From: SG8-32-3 sp964514055
Lineage (GTDB): Archaea > Thermoproteota > Bathyarchaeia > Bathyarchaeales > Bathycorpusculaceae
Assembly (NCBI GenBank): GCA_964514055.1
Contig: CAZEPB010000038.1
Span: forward strand, 1-11,770
Length of the DNA stretch: 11,770 nt
Direction of reading: 5' to 3'
Shown: in pieces, positions 10,645 through 11,770 of the stretch
Layout of the letters: the number at the start of each line of letters is the position of its first letter
How positions within the stretch are numbered: the first letter of the stretch is position 1
Notes under the pieces: model-generated
What the model was told of the DNA's origin: nothing
Database searches by the model: none
What the model saw: only the letters and a program-made list of their open reading frames with translations
Program-made: the position numbers and the translations under genes

Positions 10645-11721
10645 ATGTTGGTTGAAGCGTGTCGCTTAGAAATGTTGGCTAAAAGAACAATCAAAGCTAA
10701 GGTTCTTGAACTACGCAAGGGCAAACAAGAACTTCTTTTAAGGGAATATTTGAATTTTCAACGTTTTCTACACGGCGACAAAACAACGCTTTTGTATTCA
10801 GCTACTCGGCAACAGGCAGAACGAACATTGAGACGGATTGGCGCTCCGAAAGAAGACAAAGAGTATCCGTTGATTCTTAGGCGTGATGTGTACAAGCTTG
10901 AACGGACAGAGAACAAGTTGACTGAGTATTGGCTTCGGGTTCCAATAGGCAAAGTTAAAGGTGGAATTTGGATTCCGATAAAAGCGCATATGGAAATTCC
11001 TGTAGATGCATCGTTACGTGAAGCTAAGGTTCTAAGGCGAGAAAGCGGATGGTTCGTGTACTTAACCGTTCAAGCAGAGGTTCCAGAACGCAAGTCGTCG
11101 TCGGTGTTGGCTGTGGATTTGGGCGTTCATAACGCTGCAACAACTGTTAGTTCAGTCGATAAGCAAGTGCGGTTCTACGGCAAAGTTGTTCGTTCAATCA
11201 GAGGGCATTATTATCATCTACGGCGGAATCTTCCTAATAGGAAAGCCGTTAAAAAAGTGGGGAAGCATGAAAGACGCATAGTTAACCATGAACTGCATGT
11301 TATCAGTAAAGCAATCATTGAAGAAGCTGTAGCTAAGAACAGTGTCATCGTCGTTGGCAAGTTGAAGGGTATCCGTAGACAAAAGAAGGGACAGAGCAGA
11401 CGTTGCAGACGCAAAGTTGCTAGTTTTCCATTCTATAAACTAACACAGTTCATAAAATATAAGGCTGCATGGAACGGCATTCCAGTCGTGGAAATTAGTG
11501 AAGCAAACACAAGTGTAACCTGTAGCCGTTGCGGTAGTCGTGGTGTTCGTGTTCGCGGTTTGTTCAGGTGTCCTGAATGCGGTTGCAGTTTGAACGCTGA
11601 CGTTAACGGTGCAAGGAACATTTTGAAGCGGGCACTTGGTAAGCTCAGTGATGAGTCTCTATCGAGTGCAGGGGTTGTTTTGGCACAGCCCGAACTTCTC
11701 GCTGAGGTGCATAACCGATGA
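10645..11721 (+). CDS. tnpB: TnpB3, TnpB with relocated or missing RuvC-II glutamate
   Basis: The protein is 358 residues from ATG 10645; ATG 10672 (MLAKRTIKAKV) is an equally good start. RuvC-I is canonical (D158 in LAVDLGVHN) and RuvC-III too (D319 in NADVNGARNI), with a zinc finger at C293, C296, C309 and C312. The RuvC-II motif reads VVGKLKGIR: glycine 238 stands where TnpB1 and TnpB2 have glutamate. A glutamate (E286) is present in ISEANTSVTC, where TnpB1 has VNPRGTSHTC and TnpB2 VRARGTSAKC. TnpB lineages with a moved catalytic glutamate, and others that are nuclease-dead, have been described; I infer the former but cannot show it. The weak TATA-like GTTAAATA at 10625-10632 is too close to ATG 10645 for a leaderless start. 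Confidence 0.88.
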   Translation: MLVEACRLEMLAKRTIKAKVLELRKGKQELLLREYLNFQRFLHGDKTTLLYSATRQQAERTLRRIGAPKEDKEYPLILRRDVYKLERTENKLTEYWLRVPIGKVKGGIWIPIKAHMEIPVDASLREAKVLRRESGWFVYLTVQAEVPERKSSSVLAVDLGVHNAATTVSSVDKQVRFYGKVVRSIRGHYYHLRRNLPNRKAVKKVGKHERRIVNHELHVISKAIIEEAVAKNSVIVVGKLKGIRRQKKGQSRRCRRKVASFPFYKLTQFIKYKAAWNGIPVVEISEANTSVTCSRCGSRGVRVRGLFRCPECGCSLNADVNGARNILKRALGKLSDESLSSAGVVLAQPELLAEVHNR

Positions 11722-11739
11722 TTGAGAATAGAGAAGAAT

Positions 11740-11760
11740 CTACTGGCTTTAGCCATGTAG
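11740..11760 (+). repeat. Right-end hairpin of the TnpB3 element
   Basis: CTAC-TGGCT-TT-AGCCA-(T)-GTAG followed by AGTGTCAA. Compared with the remnant at 9447-9467, two stem pairs differ on both sides and pairing is kept. Confidence 0.7.
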
Positions 11761-11770
11761 AGTGTCAACT

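Larger units (their letters stand above)
10566..11768 (+). mobile_element. IS1341-type element carrying tnpB3, TTAC/TCAA boundaries
   Basis: TTAC at 10562-10565 precedes the left end and TCAA at 11765-11768 closes the right end, matching the cleavage sites I recall for the IS608 branch of IS200/IS605. Hairpins lie 21 bases inside the left end and 8 bases inside the right end. No tnpA is present. The element is about 1.2 kb and appears intact. Confidence 0.65.

Noticed and set aside
1..11770. CRISPR array, tRNA or rRNA genes
   Set aside because: No regularly spaced direct repeats and no tRNA- or rRNA-like segments were seen on either strand.

Overview
The window looks archaeal and accessory: part of an integrated element, virus or plasmid, or a heavily transposon-visited island. 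It has TATA-like boxes (TTTAAATA, TATAAAT) about 27 bases before start codons, GGTGA ribosome-binding sites exactly six bases before starts, many TTG/GTG starts and ATGA-type overlaps. It also has three tnpB genes of the IS200/IS605 (IS1341) type and many tiny cysteine-rich proteins. No ribosomal, metabolic or tRNA gene is visible. A Bathyarchaeia-like or related archaeal host is only a guess.

Layout. 88-1454 (+): four close genes, a small beta-sandwich protein, a clan CD (caspase/gingipain/CHAT-like) cysteine protease with a GHG/PAC dyad, and two small membrane proteins; the third gene appears to start at CTG. 1451-4498 (-): a run of small genes led by a helix-turn-helix protein, then a ribbon-helix-helix-like protein, a 400-residue disordered/coiled-coil protein, a +1-frame extension of it, and two small proteins. 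4499-4848: a regulatory and mobile-DNA junction. 4768-5990: TnpB1 with hairpin ends. 6008-6806 (-): a winged-helix protein and a zinc-binding protein. 6820-8043: TnpB2 inside an element with 24-bp inverted ends and a target duplication. 8044-8585: a truncated acidic gene, a structured-RNA remnant and a 35-residue gene. 8586-8888: a second beta-sandwich gene. 8943-9213: a 271-bp element with the same kind of ends, carrying only a 51-residue zinc-ribbon gene. 9439-9640: the 3' remnant of another IS605-type element. 9642-10602 (-): a five-gene run of tiny proteins, two of them apparently starting at CTG and ATA. 10566-11768: TnpB3 in a TTAC/TCAA-bounded element that cuts the first gene of that run.

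The main novelty is a pair of transposon-like units sharing GGTTCTGTTAAC tips and 8-9 bp target duplications. This resembles the IS6 family and not the IS605 family. Neither unit encodes a DDE transposase: one carries a complete TnpB nuclease, the other a zinc-ribbon gene. Two further solo tips lie at 4555 and 4656. TnpB3 lacks the usual RuvC-II glutamate and has a possible substitute near its zinc finger, whereas TnpB1 and TnpB2 are canonical. Other points of note are the protease-plus-membrane-protein operon, the non-AUG starts and the probable +1 frameshift. All functional statements rest on motif recognition by eye; no database search was run.
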